From the NCBI GenBank assembly GCA_963693305.1, contig OY855905.1, positions 44,130,895 to 44,194,894 of the forward strand: DNA of 64,000 nucleotides, in the 5' to 3' direction. Shown here piece after piece: positions 36,456 to 46,742 of the stretch. The DNA is from Meandrina meandrites. Lineage: Eukaryota > Cnidaria > Anthozoa > Scleractinia > Meandrinidae. The translations under genes were made by a program, and so were the position numbers. How positions within the stretch are numbered: position 1 is the stretch's first letter; every line of letters starts with the position of its first letter. The notes beneath the pieces are model-generated. The model had not been told where the DNA came from and did no database searches. It was given only the letters and a program-made list of their open reading frames with translations.

Positions 36456-37177
36456 TTCGCCGTTAAACACTTTGTACTTTGTAATGTTCAGGTAAACTCG
36501 ATGTATTCAGATTCACTTGCGAAAAAACTGTAATTCTTACACGTGGCATTCCAATAGGTTTCGTAAGCACACTAGATTATCATATCTGTTTCTCACCACA
36601 GCTGGCTCTAATTCTCACTTTCTCAGAACTGTTTGCTTACGGTAAGATTATTTATTAAATGACTTCGGCGGTTGATTTTTCAGCTGTGTTTGGCTGTCTT
36701 GGAAACAACATTTCAGAATTGGGAAAGTCACGATGGTCTTTGGTAATTAAAAATTAAACATCGGTAGCTTGGCGGTCACACATTGCTTATAAAGAATATA
36801 TTGCCTTCTTAAAAAATTTTCGCCGTTAAACACTTTGTACTTTGTAATGTTCAGGTAAACTCGATGTATTCAGATTTACTTGCGAAAAAACTGTAATTCT
36901 TACACGTGGCAATAGGTTTCGTAAGCACACTAGATTATCATATCTGTTTCTCACCACAGCTGGCTCTAATTCTCACTTTCTCAGAACTGTTTGCTTACGG
37001 TAAGATTATTTATTAAATGACTTCGGCGGTTGATTTTTCAGCTGTGTTTGGCTGTCTTGGAAACAACATTTCAGCATTGGGAAAGTCAGGATGGTCTTTG
37101 GTAATTTAAAATTAAACATCGGCAGCTTGGCGGTCACACATTGCTTATAAAGAATATATTGCCTTCTTAAAAAATAC
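36456..37177 (+). repeat. 363-bp tandem duplication
   Basis: CGCCGTTAAACACTTTGTAC starts at 36458 and again at 36821. Both units run to ATTGCCTTCTTAAAAAAT with a handful of substitutions and one 5-bp deletion (ATTCC) in the second unit. Confidence 0.92.
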
Positions 37178-37689
37178 TCGTAGTCTGCTGCGGACAACCA
37201 AAGAGTTCATTCAGACAGAGAAGAATTTTAGGTAATGTTGCAATTTTCGTTTACAATACTCGCGCGGTATTTAATATTTTCCTACTTTACTCACCGATAT
37301 AAGGAAGTGGTCATTATTTATGAATAGGACTGTCCACAAGATGCTCCAAGATCCTCAACATTTCTCAAAATGTTGCTCAAAAGTTACTTTAAAAATCTTA
37401 ACGTTGCTACAAAATCTTAATATTCTTTTCTCCTATTTACTGCAAGAATTCGTTAATTGCACAACCAAAGCAAAACCCAATAAGATCTATGGTGTGAAAC
37501 GGGGTTAACAGGCCTGTGCAACTCCCAAACGGGTTGTTAGCCTTCTACAGTTTGGTTTTTACGAGTATATCTTCTTTGCAGTTCTATAAAATGGGGTCAA
37601 AAGTGGGGCAAGAAATATTTTGAACCATGATAAGAATTTTAGTAAGCGTACTTTTTCTAGTGTTATATATATGCTTTTAATTCTCACTT

Positions 37690-38523
37690 TCTGAATATTG
37701 CTTATAGTAGACGCCGTTGACGGTTGTTTTCGAAGCTGTATTTGGCTTTCTTGAAAACAAGCATTTAGTCACCATCACATTTGTTAGATTTCTTTGCGTT
37801 TGAAAACATTCACCTTGCGTTCCTAATCCACGAAAATTCCTGCCTTTTAAATTGTGTGAAATAGATCCATAAAAAGTAAGTAACAAAACAGTAATTGAAA
37901 CTTAAAAAGGTATTTGGATGATAATTGCAAAATCAACAGAGACTTGGTCGTCAGGTGTGGGTGATCTCACACTGTTTATTGAGAAAATGTTTCGCCTCCT
38001 TGATTAAAGCGCTCTGACACCCAAAGAGTTTATTCAAGATAAAGAGAAGAATTTTAGGTAATGTTGCATTTTTTCTTTACTCTACGATATTAAGTGCAGC
38101 AAAAACGTTTTGACCCCGTCCACACGTATCCGTTTTCGTTTGAATTTGCGGATTGGCCTTCCGTCCACAAGTATCCGGCAAAATTGCTGACACAAAAACG
38201 CAACTTTTGTTCGAAAACGTTCTCCAGCGTGGACATTTTGAATACGCCGTTTTTCGTGTTTTCGTGTCGACGGCGAAAACGGAACTTTTTGAAAACGATA
38301 ACGCCACAGTATCTGATGTTGCGCCGGATAAGAATGTTTCACTGCTACCTTAATATTCTTTTTCAGGTAAATGTTTAAGCTTGTTATTTCAGGATACGAC
38401 TTTATCAGCAGGGCTTCTTTTACAACCGGTTTTGAAAAGCGTTTAACGAGACAACAGAAACTTTTTAAAAAGGGCAAAAGTAAAATTCCGTTTTCAAATT
38501 AAACCGGATACGTGTGGACAGAA
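37690..38523 (+). repeat. local duplication, copy 2
   Basis: Partner of 35080-35890, see there. The two copies are separated by the 363-bp tandem duplication and about 500 bp of non-coding sequence. Confidence 0.75.
38115..38523. mobile_element. MITE with TCCACACGTATCCG ends (copy 2)
   Basis: Left CGTCCACACGTATCCGTTTT, right AAACCGGATACGTGTGGAC, inverted. Inside there are internal copies of TCCACAAGTATCCGGC. No ORF. Target duplication not clear. Confidence 0.7.
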
Positions 38524-40100
38524 CTTATATAAGTCTTGCTTTTGGCTTAAGTAATTTAATGATCTTTGCAATCCAGTTAGCTAGAACGCAACTTTATCGT
38601 TTGGACGATAGTTTCATTAACAGATTCTTGTTAAAACACTTCCTGTGAAATTCGGTCTTATTTCATTTTTGCAAAAAAGGCTCCAATTCGATCTCGATAC
38701 TCTAGAGGACCTGCATAAAAGCTACGGCTGTTGTTTAGGTCGGTTTTAATTATTTTAATCGTTTTCAATTGTTTCCGTAGTATTTTTAGTCTTTTTAAAC
38801 TTCTATCTTCATTAATATGTTGTGATGTTCTTCTCAAAGATGTAACCAGAGAGATTGGTCCAATAGAAATTAAGCCCAAGAAGCTCTATAGGGTCTTGAA
38901 GCTTCTCGACCTTTATCTGATTAGAAGCGTTGATTAGAGCTTAAAGAATGTACAGTCTCTCTTTTTTTTTTTTGGTAAGAACCTTTTTTGATAAGAACGT
39001 TGAGGCTGAGATTTACCAAAATTTTAAGAGCGTGCTAAGAACATACCCCAGGCTGAGAGTCGGAGAACGTCTTTATTTTGCCCATTTGTTTTACTTTTTT
39101 GTTAAATGAGTGGTATAAAAAAATGCAAAACTGAGGTCTAACGGTGAAATTAACTCAATGCTTAAAAGGAAATTCTCTCAATATTGACAATGTTGTAGAA
39201 CATCTCAGTTTGTAGCCCAACTTAAACTTATAACATGTGTTACTTAAAAAGGTCTAAAGAACATTTTCAGCTTTGAATCGTGAAAAAAAAATTGAGAAAG
39301 CTCAGCCTCAGCCTCAAAATTGGACGTTTTTATATACGCATATGTGTTTGGGTGCGGTAATCTGAGCAGTGTAACCCATTTTACCACTCAAAGACAACTG
39401 GACGCCACCTTTGGACATAATCCATAAAATTCTGTTCATTGGAAGTTATTTGACGTTGTTTATCGAAATCTTGTTAATCAAATAAAAGAGACGGCCCTCT
39501 TTAAACGACACGTAATATGCTGTTTTGCTGATTTCTCCCAACTGGAATTGCATATATACCCACTTTGCATATACCTCAATTGATAGTAGTTGAAATTACG
39601 TACGGTCGTAAACCCTTAGTGATCGAATTTTAAGTCTTAAGAATTTGGTTTTTACAACAACAACAAAAATGTATGTATTTTAAGACTTTAATATTTTTAG
39701 CTTTTAACAAATTTACAGTTAAGTCGATTTACTTATTTGAAGCGAAGTATCACGCAGTCTGATATAATTTTAAAATGATAATCATGTTTTTGTTGGCAAA
39801 TACGCTCAGCAACAAACCTTTCACATTGCTCTAGCTTATTTTAGTTTTCAAGTTAATTTTTTCAGCAATACTGTATGCGCCATTTTAAAATGAACTCCCG
39901 GGAGACATGATCATATGGTGCAAATATATTTCTATTGGTCTCTATTTACCGTTGCAAGCTGCATAACACGTCATAAAATCCAAAAATTTCGGGGGTGGAT
40001 AAACGTTTATCTACCCCGAAAATTAAATATTTTATCTTTACGAATTTCCTAGCACACCTCACCCTTCCGAGAATTAGCGTTACATAATTGTGTATATCTC
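38524..40100. other. non-coding spacer with one hairpin
   Basis: AT-rich, no supported exon. A compact hairpin TTTCGGGGGTGGATAAACG / CGTTTATCTACCCCGAAA sits at about 39987-40022. Confidence 0.45.
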
Positions 40101-40161
40101 GCTTAATGGTGTTTTATAAAGAGAAGCCTACTTTGTAAAGATCCGTAGTTGTAACATATCC

Positions 40162-40189
40162 CTGACGAAGTTTGTAGTATCAAACAAAA
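40162..40189 (+). ncRNA. hammerhead-ribozyme-like core 3 (degenerate)
   Basis: CTGACGA, a stem GTTTG/CAAAC, then AAAA where GAAA is expected. It lies in a Penelope-like terminal fragment (about 40140-40260). The changed G12 position would abolish activity. Confidence 0.3.
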
Positions 40190-40309
40190 CGGGCAGGATC
40201 AATAAATCAACTCAAGCTGTTTTAATCTTGTGCTGCTCAGTGGATATCCATAAAAATTGTCGGCGCACGGGAAATTAAAAAGGCATGAACTTTTTCATTT
40301 ATTATTATT

Positions 40310-40796
40310 TAACAATTAGATTATGAGCTCGAGATTTCTATGAGGTGATAGTTGATGAGGCCGCAGGTCGAATCAACTATCACCTCATAGAAATTGAGAG
40401 CGAATAATCTAATTGTTTTAGTAGAATTCTGACTGAAATAAACGCAAATAATGGTTTCTAATTATTTTCCTACGCATTATCGAACTTAACGTTTTAACAA
40501 AATCGCACGCATTGAATTGTCCTTGGTAAATTTGCAGTTGTTTACGCGCGTGCACCCGTTTTTCAATAATTTCAAGCTTTTAAAGTCAAGAAACCGCTAA
40601 TGTCCTTCTTTTAGTCTTCTCGGGAATTTTATTATCCATTTACATTTAAACTTCCTTCCAAAACTTCGGAAAAACGATAAAAACGTCGCATTTTGTGGAC
40701 GACCTTCGGCAACTGCACACTAATGGCTGATAGTGTTCAATAGCTCAGCCAATCACATTGCAGGATTTGCATTAGTGTACTGGTAGAATTCTACTA
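40310..40796 (+). mobile_element. hairpin-ended non-autonomous element (plus copy)
   Basis: About 490 bp. One end is a large imperfect palindrome built on TTTCTATGAGGTGATAGTTG and its complement, inside AATTAGATTAT/ATAATCTAATT. The other end is the 14-bp palindrome AGTAGAATTCTACT. A second copy in inverse orientation lies at 59564-60051, identical over most of its length. Confidence 0.8.
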
Positions 40797-40805
40797 ATTG
40801 TTATT

Positions 40806-40973
40806 AGTATATACCACACAAGTGAATAGTGCTTTCCACACGCGCTGATTGGTTAACTCTATTCACCTCCGAGCAGCCGAAGAGAAACAAAATAGCTTGG
40901 CGCGTCGCTTTGGGTACCGAAAGTAATGTTTTGGTGCGCTAGTTATTCAAATTGTGTGGTATATACTAAAACA
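40806..40973. mobile_element. 167-bp MITE with 18-bp TIRs
   Basis: TTAGTATATACCACACAA on the left and its exact complement on the right. GC-richer interior, no ORF. It abuts the preceding element. Confidence 0.6.
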
Positions 40974-41926
40974 ATTAAACCTGTAAAATTACTAAACCTG
41001 TAAAATAAACAGCAATGCAATATGCTTAGCTGCGAAAGTCTCAGCATTTCAATCCATCTTACAACTCGAGCCTGCATACCACTTGTATAATATTCCATCG
41101 CGGAATATAGACAAATTAGAATGCTACAGCAGTAAGGCTATGTCTTTCATCGCATACATCCAGCGCCCTAACCACAAGGCCACGCCGCCTCCCAAAAAGA
41201 GGAAAAAACTATTTACCGCATTTAACTTTTACTTTAGTAATGAAAGTCTGTGGTTTCTTGATAACAAAGAGAAAATAATATCAGTATCAAGGGACTATTC
41301 CAAGTTGGTTAGCGCTGTCCAGATTAAAGTCCTTTCGACATTATCATCAGGATTTGTTTTTCCTGTTTGCTGTAGAGTGAAGTCACCATGCATCTTGTGG
41401 GCTTACTCGTCCTCGCTTTCGTCCCCTGCTGCATCTCACGGACGTTTAATGGTTAGAAAAGTTTAATTTTTCCTCTACAGGGTCACCCCGATTAATTTAG
41501 ATTGCAAAGGGTCTCGTTTCGTTAAAAATTCTGCGAGTACTCAAACTGATTCAGTGATCAAGAGCCTGTTGATAAGCTGACTGGTCTGATTCCATCTGAT
41601 TTAGTCTGAGCCTTGGTAGTTTTATTTGTCACTTTGACAGAAAAACTACAGTTAGACAAAACAAAAGCTATTAACTGGTCTGACCCAATAGATAGGAAAT
41701 ACTACCTTTTAGTTGAACGGTGATAGAGTTCTTAAAAGGGTAAAAATAAGTAAGACTAAACATACAAAGACGGGAAGTTAGGATGCTGCTGACCTTGCCT
41801 CAATCATCTGCAAATATCAATTCCAAGAGGACGTTTCAGAGCCACGTTTGAAATGGACTGCTATTAAATATATCTCTAAGAGTTTTAATCACGTACTTTG
41901 TTGCTTTCCACAAATCAGCCTTTGCC
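40974..41926. other. spacer with an unsupported ORF
   Basis: A 127-codon ORF (41083-41466) has no recognisable domain and contains a stretch (41170-41195) whose complement resembles a tRNA-type A box (GTGGTTAGGGCGCTGG). It may be SINE-derived. Confidence 0.35.
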
Positions 41927-42034
41927 TAGGTAGGTAGGTAGGTAGGTAGGTAGGTAGGTAGGTAGGTAGGTAGGTAGGTAGGTAGGTAGGTAGGTAGGTA
42001 GGTAGGTAGGTAGGTAGGTAGGTAGGTAGGTAGG
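41927..42034. repeat. (TAGG)27 microsatellite
   Basis: 108 bp of perfect TAGG repeats, 27 copies, followed by an imperfect AAGCCGGG end. Confidence 0.98.
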
Positions 42035-42313
42035 AAGCCGGGTAGGTATTGTAAATTATGAAATGGAAACCGATAAATTCTTTATCAAGTCCATGTCCAG
42101 ATTGTATGTTACCATATTTTATAACTTGAGACAGTCAAAACGTAGTTTTATTCGAAAACTCTCCACTCCCGTTAAACAAGTTATTTTGATGTACTGCCAG
42201 AATTCCCTTTTCTCTAGAGATCACTTGTAACACTACCGCTTGCACTACACTTTATTGTGCTTTACTTTCCTGAACAGCTTCTTATGTTGATATTTTGTTC
42301 CTTCTGTACACAG

Positions 42314-42439
42314 ATAATTCAAAGATAAGTGATGATTTATTGAAAGGACAAACACAGTTCAGTGATGAAGATCCGAGCGCTGCTGTACCGGTTAACGGCC
42401 AACAGGGTGATGTGCCACTGGAAGATGCTGCAAAATATG
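42314..42439 (+). CDS. acidic linker exon D (phase 1-1)
   Basis: A 126-bp candidate exon between acceptor TTCTGTACACAG and donor ATGGTAAGTC, phase 1 on both sides. It encodes 42 residues beginning DNSKISDDLLKGQTQ and including PVNGQQGDVPLED. It is acidic, hydrophilic and cysteine-free. The NGQ core, the starting aspartate and the phases recall exons A1 and A2, so it may be a third, shorter member of the same linker family. It lies 3.8 kb upstream of exon A2 on the same strand and could belong to the same transcript. No known domain. Confidence 0.45.
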
Positions 42440-42539
42440 GTAAGTCGCTTCGGCACACCTTTAAACTTGTCAGTGAATTTCACTGCGAGAGGGGGTCCTC
42501 TGATTGTTTCGTGTGACGACGAACCTATCGGGACAAGAG

Positions 42540-42915
42540 TGCCCCGGGGGGCGGGGGTACTCCCTCATAAAGGCTTAGCGGGAACGTGCGGCCCGACAGG
42601 GTATGGTTTTCAGGATTTTTGTCTTGAACGGGGTATTTTTACATAGACCAATGTCTTAATCAGAATAAGCATATATGTTAATTTTTTCCAACTCAGCCAC
42701 AGGCCGAATTTTTACAAGTTCTTGCTTACTGTTGACTTCCGTTGACTTAGGTATTGATACCAAGCTTAATTCCCGTTTGATTATGCTACAACAATTGTCT
42801 TAGACGAGGCATCAAAAATCGGTATTCTGTCTTAAACAGGGTAGGAAAATCAGAGATTCGTGTCTTAAACAGGGTCAGGATTTGGGCGGCCAGGCCGCAC
42901 CTCCCCACCCGAGAT
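42540..42915. repeat. interspersed repeat with GGGGGTACTCCC start
   Basis: Starts CCCCGGGGGGCGGGGGTACTCCC, ends CGGCCAGGCCGCACCTCCCC, and carries repeated TCTTAAACAGGGT words. This is a repeat type I recall from invertebrate genomes. No coding content. Confidence 0.55.
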
Positions 42916-42924
42916 TCTACACAA

Positions 42925-43375
42925 TTGTGCCTGTATAATTCATTCATCGTACTGCTCCACCATCTGGAACAATTATCTGAAGTCTGACAGTCAAAAGCTC
43001 GATAAACTAAATGAGAGATCTCTAATGTACATTTATAGTGACCGATCGCCTATAAATGCTGGGGGATTAACTGAACGGAGTGGCTACACTCCAGCGTATA
43101 CAAGACCGGCGTATACAAGATATGTTAATCTTAGCTTTTAAAGCCGTCAAAAACCTTCTTCCTACATATTTTAAAGAGACTTGTTTACTATTCATGAGAA
43201 AATTAAGAATCTAAGAGGCACTAACAAGCTTGTCATCCCTAAAGTTAACACCACCCTTCACTGGCTTTCACTGCTTCAAAAGCTTGGAATTCACTTCCGG
43301 ATACACTACGTTCTATGAAGTCACTTAATAGATTTAAGAATGCGGTTAGATCTATTGTAAATTTACAAATGTAAA
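42925..43375 (+). pseudogene. 3' end of a decayed CR1/L2-like LINE ORF2
   Basis: Pieces read KLDKLNERSLMYIYSDRSPINA, LLPTYFKETCL, LRGTNKLVIPKVNTTLHWL-like residues, and RFKNAVRSIVNL across frames. This matches the C-terminal tail of jockey/CR1/L2-class non-LTR proteins. Stops and frame changes abound, and no RT palm remains. Confidence 0.6.
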
Positions 43376-43512
43376 CTAGACTTAGTAAGCGCGAGATATG
43401 GCCTTGTCCCTATGATAAGTCGTGATATGATACGTCGTGCCATCCCGCGTGGCGCGCGCGCGTACTGCCGCGAGGATTTTCGCGAGGCGTCGTGCGGAGA
43501 AATATAAACAAA

Positions 43513-43842
43513 ATGGCGTCCAAACTTTCATCAGTTTCTATTCCTAATTTACGTCAAGGTCTCCTTGAGCACTTGTTTGAAAGGAGCCATGAAAGTGAGG
43601 ATGATTCAAGTGATTCGGATGTCTGCAGTAGTATTTTTCCTGGCAAATCCAGTCGCGAAGACTCGTTAGGCATGTCGTACGAGGAATCCCACAGTGCTCA
43701 AGACAATTTACGAAACGTTTCACAGCGCAGCGATATGCGTATACAAAGAATAAAGAATGACAGGAAAAAAAGGAGAAACCATAGTTTTGCCGAAATACGA
43801 TTGTATACGTCATTTCGACCTTTCTTTCATGCTTTGTTGTAA
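43513..43842 (+). CDS. candidate first exon, unknown protein
   Basis: ATG at 43513 in a good start context (AACAAAATGGCG), preceded by a short CpG-rich stretch (43446-43495) unlike the AT-rich surroundings. The ORF encodes about 109 residues: MASKLSSVSIPNLRQGLLEH, then an acidic serine-rich segment (HESEDDSSDSDVCSSIF), then a basic stretch (RIQRIKNDRKKRRNH). The end of the frame looks non-coding, so the true exon probably stops earlier at an unseen donor. The acidic-then-basic layout suggests a nuclear protein or a transposon-encoded DNA-binding protein. I do not recognise it. It could also be a chance ORF. Confidence 0.35.
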   Translation: MASKLSSVSIPNLRQGLLEHLFERSHESEDDSSDSDVCSSIFPGKSSREDSLGMSYEESHSAQDNLRNVSQRSDMRIQRIKNDRKKRRNHSFAEIRLYTSFRPFFHALL

Positions 43843-44278
43843 TTTTTTCTGCACATGTACTTACTTTGCTAGATGATGCCAAAAAGCTGCAGTATATTTT
43901 GGTCTTGCGTTTGAAAGCAGGGGGAATTTAACTGTTGCTATTTGTGTTCAAATAAAGGTTGTTTCCCTTAGGGATGACTAACTTTTTCCAATCAGTGAGC
44001 CAAGTAGATAACAACATAATTAAATCACAGGAGAGAATGACAAAAACGGTATTTCTTTATTCTCAGGGAAAACTAATCATTTTGCCATCATTTCATTTTT
44101 ATTATGAAATATATGTTTTTACTCTTGTAATTCATGATGCTTTTTGTGAGGCAGTTCATGTTTATATCTGGTAATGACAAATGCTTAAAAGCACCCTAAA
44201 CTACAGGTCTGTTTGATCTGATGCAAATCCAGTGATTTTTGTCATCATCATCATCATCATCATCATGATTATTATCAT

Positions 44279-44326
<48 letters not shown>

Positions 44327-44688
44327 GCGTTCGACGATAGGAGAACGCATCCTAATCTTGTGGTGACCTGTGGTCCCGTGGTTGTCCTGTGAACGCGCAA
44401 GCGAAAGTCGTTCTATGTCGGTATGTATGTCGGTATGTCGGTATGTGGCAGGATGGCCTCGATCTCATGCGAGAAGACATTAGAAGGCAATTAATTGCGT
44501 TACATCAACGTCAACAATGACATTAGCCGCAAAGACAGCGCGCGCAAAAAGAATTCTATTAAGCGGATAACGATAGGCTGTAAACAATTCTTGCGCTCAA
44601 CGGTAGCAATACGCATCCTAATCTTGTGGTGGCGTGTTCTTCAATGGCAAGCATGGCGAACGCACTGCATAATCTATGATTACTCCTA

Positions 44689-44766
<78 letters not shown>

Positions 44767-44871
44767 TAAGATTCACACAGCTATTGAAGCTGGTTTCATC
44801 ATTGGCTCCGGGCAACAACAAGTTGCCTAGGGAAACCAAGAAACACCCCTTGTTTGCTGTTTCTCTTCTTT
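43843..44871. other. spacer with ATC and TTA microsatellites
   Basis: (ATC)n near 44243-44267, (TTA)n near 44283-44325, a TATGTCGG cluster near 44415-44450, and (TTA)n at 44691-44766. The words GCATCCTAATCTTGTGGTG occur twice (44346 and about 44612). No gene. Confidence 0.6.
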
Positions 44872-45560
44872 CTACCTCTCCAGCACCTTTCTAAGAATTC
44901 TTGCCGACCCCAACAATGCACATCTCTGGATCAGTGCAACAGGAATGCCCACCTCAATGGCTCTCAGATTGTCATTCAATCTCAGTGGTATTGATCCCAA
45001 TGCTCCCACTACCACTGGAATAACCTTTGTCCTTACACCCCACATTTTTCGAACTTCTCTTGCTAGATCTTGATACTTTTCAACTTTTTCATCTTCCTTC
45101 TCTCTCACCCCATTATCCTCTGGAATTGCCACATCTATAATCTGACAGCTCTTGTCTCTCTTGTCAATGATCACCAAATCCGGTCTCCTGAAGTCCCATA
45201 GAAGTTTGTAATCCTCATTTTCAAGCACACTCTCTGGAACATGTTCATACCATCTCTCCTTTCGTTCAAACCCACATTTTCCTGACAGGTCCCAATGGAT
45301 TGCTCTAGGTACGTTATCATGTCTCCTTTTGTATTCTTTTGTGCCAGTTTGGAACACGAACTTACAATATGGCTAATGGTCTCGTTACCCTGTTTACAGA
45401 TCCTACATTTTGGGTCATTCTCTGACTTGTCAACCATCGTTTTAATATAGTTTGTTCGTATTGCTTGATCTTGTGCGGCAATGATAAGAGCTTCTGTTTC
45501 TCTCTTGAGCTTTCCTTCTTTTAAACAGGTCCACGTTTCCTCACTTCTTTGTTCTTCACC
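44872..45560 (-). pseudogene. LINE C-terminus with restriction-like endonuclease domain
   Basis: The minus strand encodes LKRETEALIIAAQDQAIRTN, then CRICKQGNETISHIVSSC (a CCHC-type finger), then in a second frame RRPDLVIIDKRDKSCQIIDV and VIPVVVGALGSIP, ending LLGSARILRKVLE. A CCHC finger followed by a PD...D-type motif is the arrangement of the restriction-enzyme-like endonuclease in R2/NeSL-class elements. A frameshift near 45350 breaks it. The (AAT)n tract at 44691-44766, downstream on the coding strand, could be the element's 3' tail. RT domain absent. Confidence 0.65.
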
Positions 45561-45573
45561 CTGTCTTGCAAAC

Positions 45574-45574
<1 letters not shown>

Positions 45575-45626
<52 letters not shown>
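45575..45626. repeat. (TTA)n microsatellite
   Basis: About 17 TTA repeats, followed by a shorter TTATTATTATTAC tract. It lies upstream of the LINE relic on the coding strand. Confidence 0.9.
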
Positions 45627-45627
<1 letters not shown>

Positions 45628-46248
45628 AAATTATTATTATTATTATTACAAATAAATAAGTGCAAGTGTAATGTAATTAATCTGAATTGTTTATTCTTGA
45701 CATCAAATAATTTAAAAATGAAATCATCCCTAAAATTGAAATCTCTTGTGACTTCTAACATCTGATTATTAAAATGCAACTACAACACCTCAATAGTAGA
45801 TGAAATTATTAACTTGGCAGAAAGCGTGAGCTACAACATACTTCTCTCGAGACAGTTCGTCAATAAATGCAATTTCCAATCAAAACCTTGGTCGACAAGA
45901 ACGGAGATAAGCTTTGACTTTTTACTGAGCCACAAGCGTTTCGAGGCTATTCCTTACAAATGCATATCATACGGACAGATTTCATATGGATCATATGGAT
46001 ATCATATGGATAGATTTGTTTCCACTTATGTACTAGTTACAATTCATTCCACTATCTAGAATCACGCGTTTGTAATAAACTAGCTTACTTGACACTTTTC
46101 TCTCGACAATTTACAACAGGACGCAATGGATAATTTTGCGGCATTCAGTTTGTGTCAACTGGCATGTACTAGTAGCATGTAAAATATCTCAGGTATTTAC
46201 GTTTGAGTCTTTCTGTTTACAAAAAATTTCCAATTCTGTGCAAAAAAG

Positions 46249-46431
46249 ATTCCCCGGTTGATGGAGTTGGTGACCAGGAAAGCCCTAAACAAGACTCATA
46301 CGAGGGCAGCATCTTTGAAGACGAGGGGATGTTAATGGTTAACGGACAAAACACTGCACCAGGGCAGGAATACCATTCCTCCGAAATAGAAACATTAAAG
46401 GTTGCCCGTGATGAAGTGGATGTGCCTGCTG
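46249..46431 (+). CDS. acidic linker exon A2 (phase 1-1)
   Basis: 183 bp, acceptor ...TGTGCAAAAAAG, donor CTGGTAAGATA, phase 1-1, encoding 61 residues from DSPVDGVGDQESPKQD through LMVNGQNTAPGQEY to DEVDVPAG. It is the paralogue of exon A1, same length, with the NGQNTAPGQEY core unchanged. The frame is kept despite many substitutions. No domain is recognised and it is probably a linker. The next exon of the same set is B2, 1.85 kb downstream, with two nested MITEs in between. Confidence 0.55.
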
Positions 46432-46669
46432 GTAAGATAGCATTTTGATATTGTTATCAGTGAGCGAAATGTTTTTCATACGTTTATCACTATTCGTTAA
46501 CTCTTTGTAACATCTTGCAGTAATTCTAAAAATACTATCATAGGTCTCTACTGGAGGTCCAATGAAATTTTTAGCAATTGCTGAAAGGGATAAACGATAA
46601 GTAAATGGGCGAACATTTTGTCAGATTACCCGTTCTGACACCTATATATTTGTTGGCCAGCTGTAATAT

Positions 46670-46674
<5 letters not shown>

Positions 46675-46700
<26 letters not shown>

Positions 46701-46704
46701 CAAC
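46675..46704. repeat. (AAC)n microsatellite
   Basis: About ten AAC repeats, present only in copy 2 next to the MITE insertion. Confidence 0.95.
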
Positions 46705-46742
46705 CATTTTATTTTGCCAAAAATAAATACAAAATATATATA

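Noticed and set aside
41170..41195. tRNA gene or tRNA-derived SINE on the minus strand
   Set aside because: An A-box-like stretch is present, but the only B-box-like word (GGCTCGAGTTG) is about 100 bp away and no cloverleaf can be drawn.
41927..42034. Internal telomere-like repeat
   Set aside because: TAGG is not the TTAGGG or TTAGG telomere motif. A simple microsatellite explains it.
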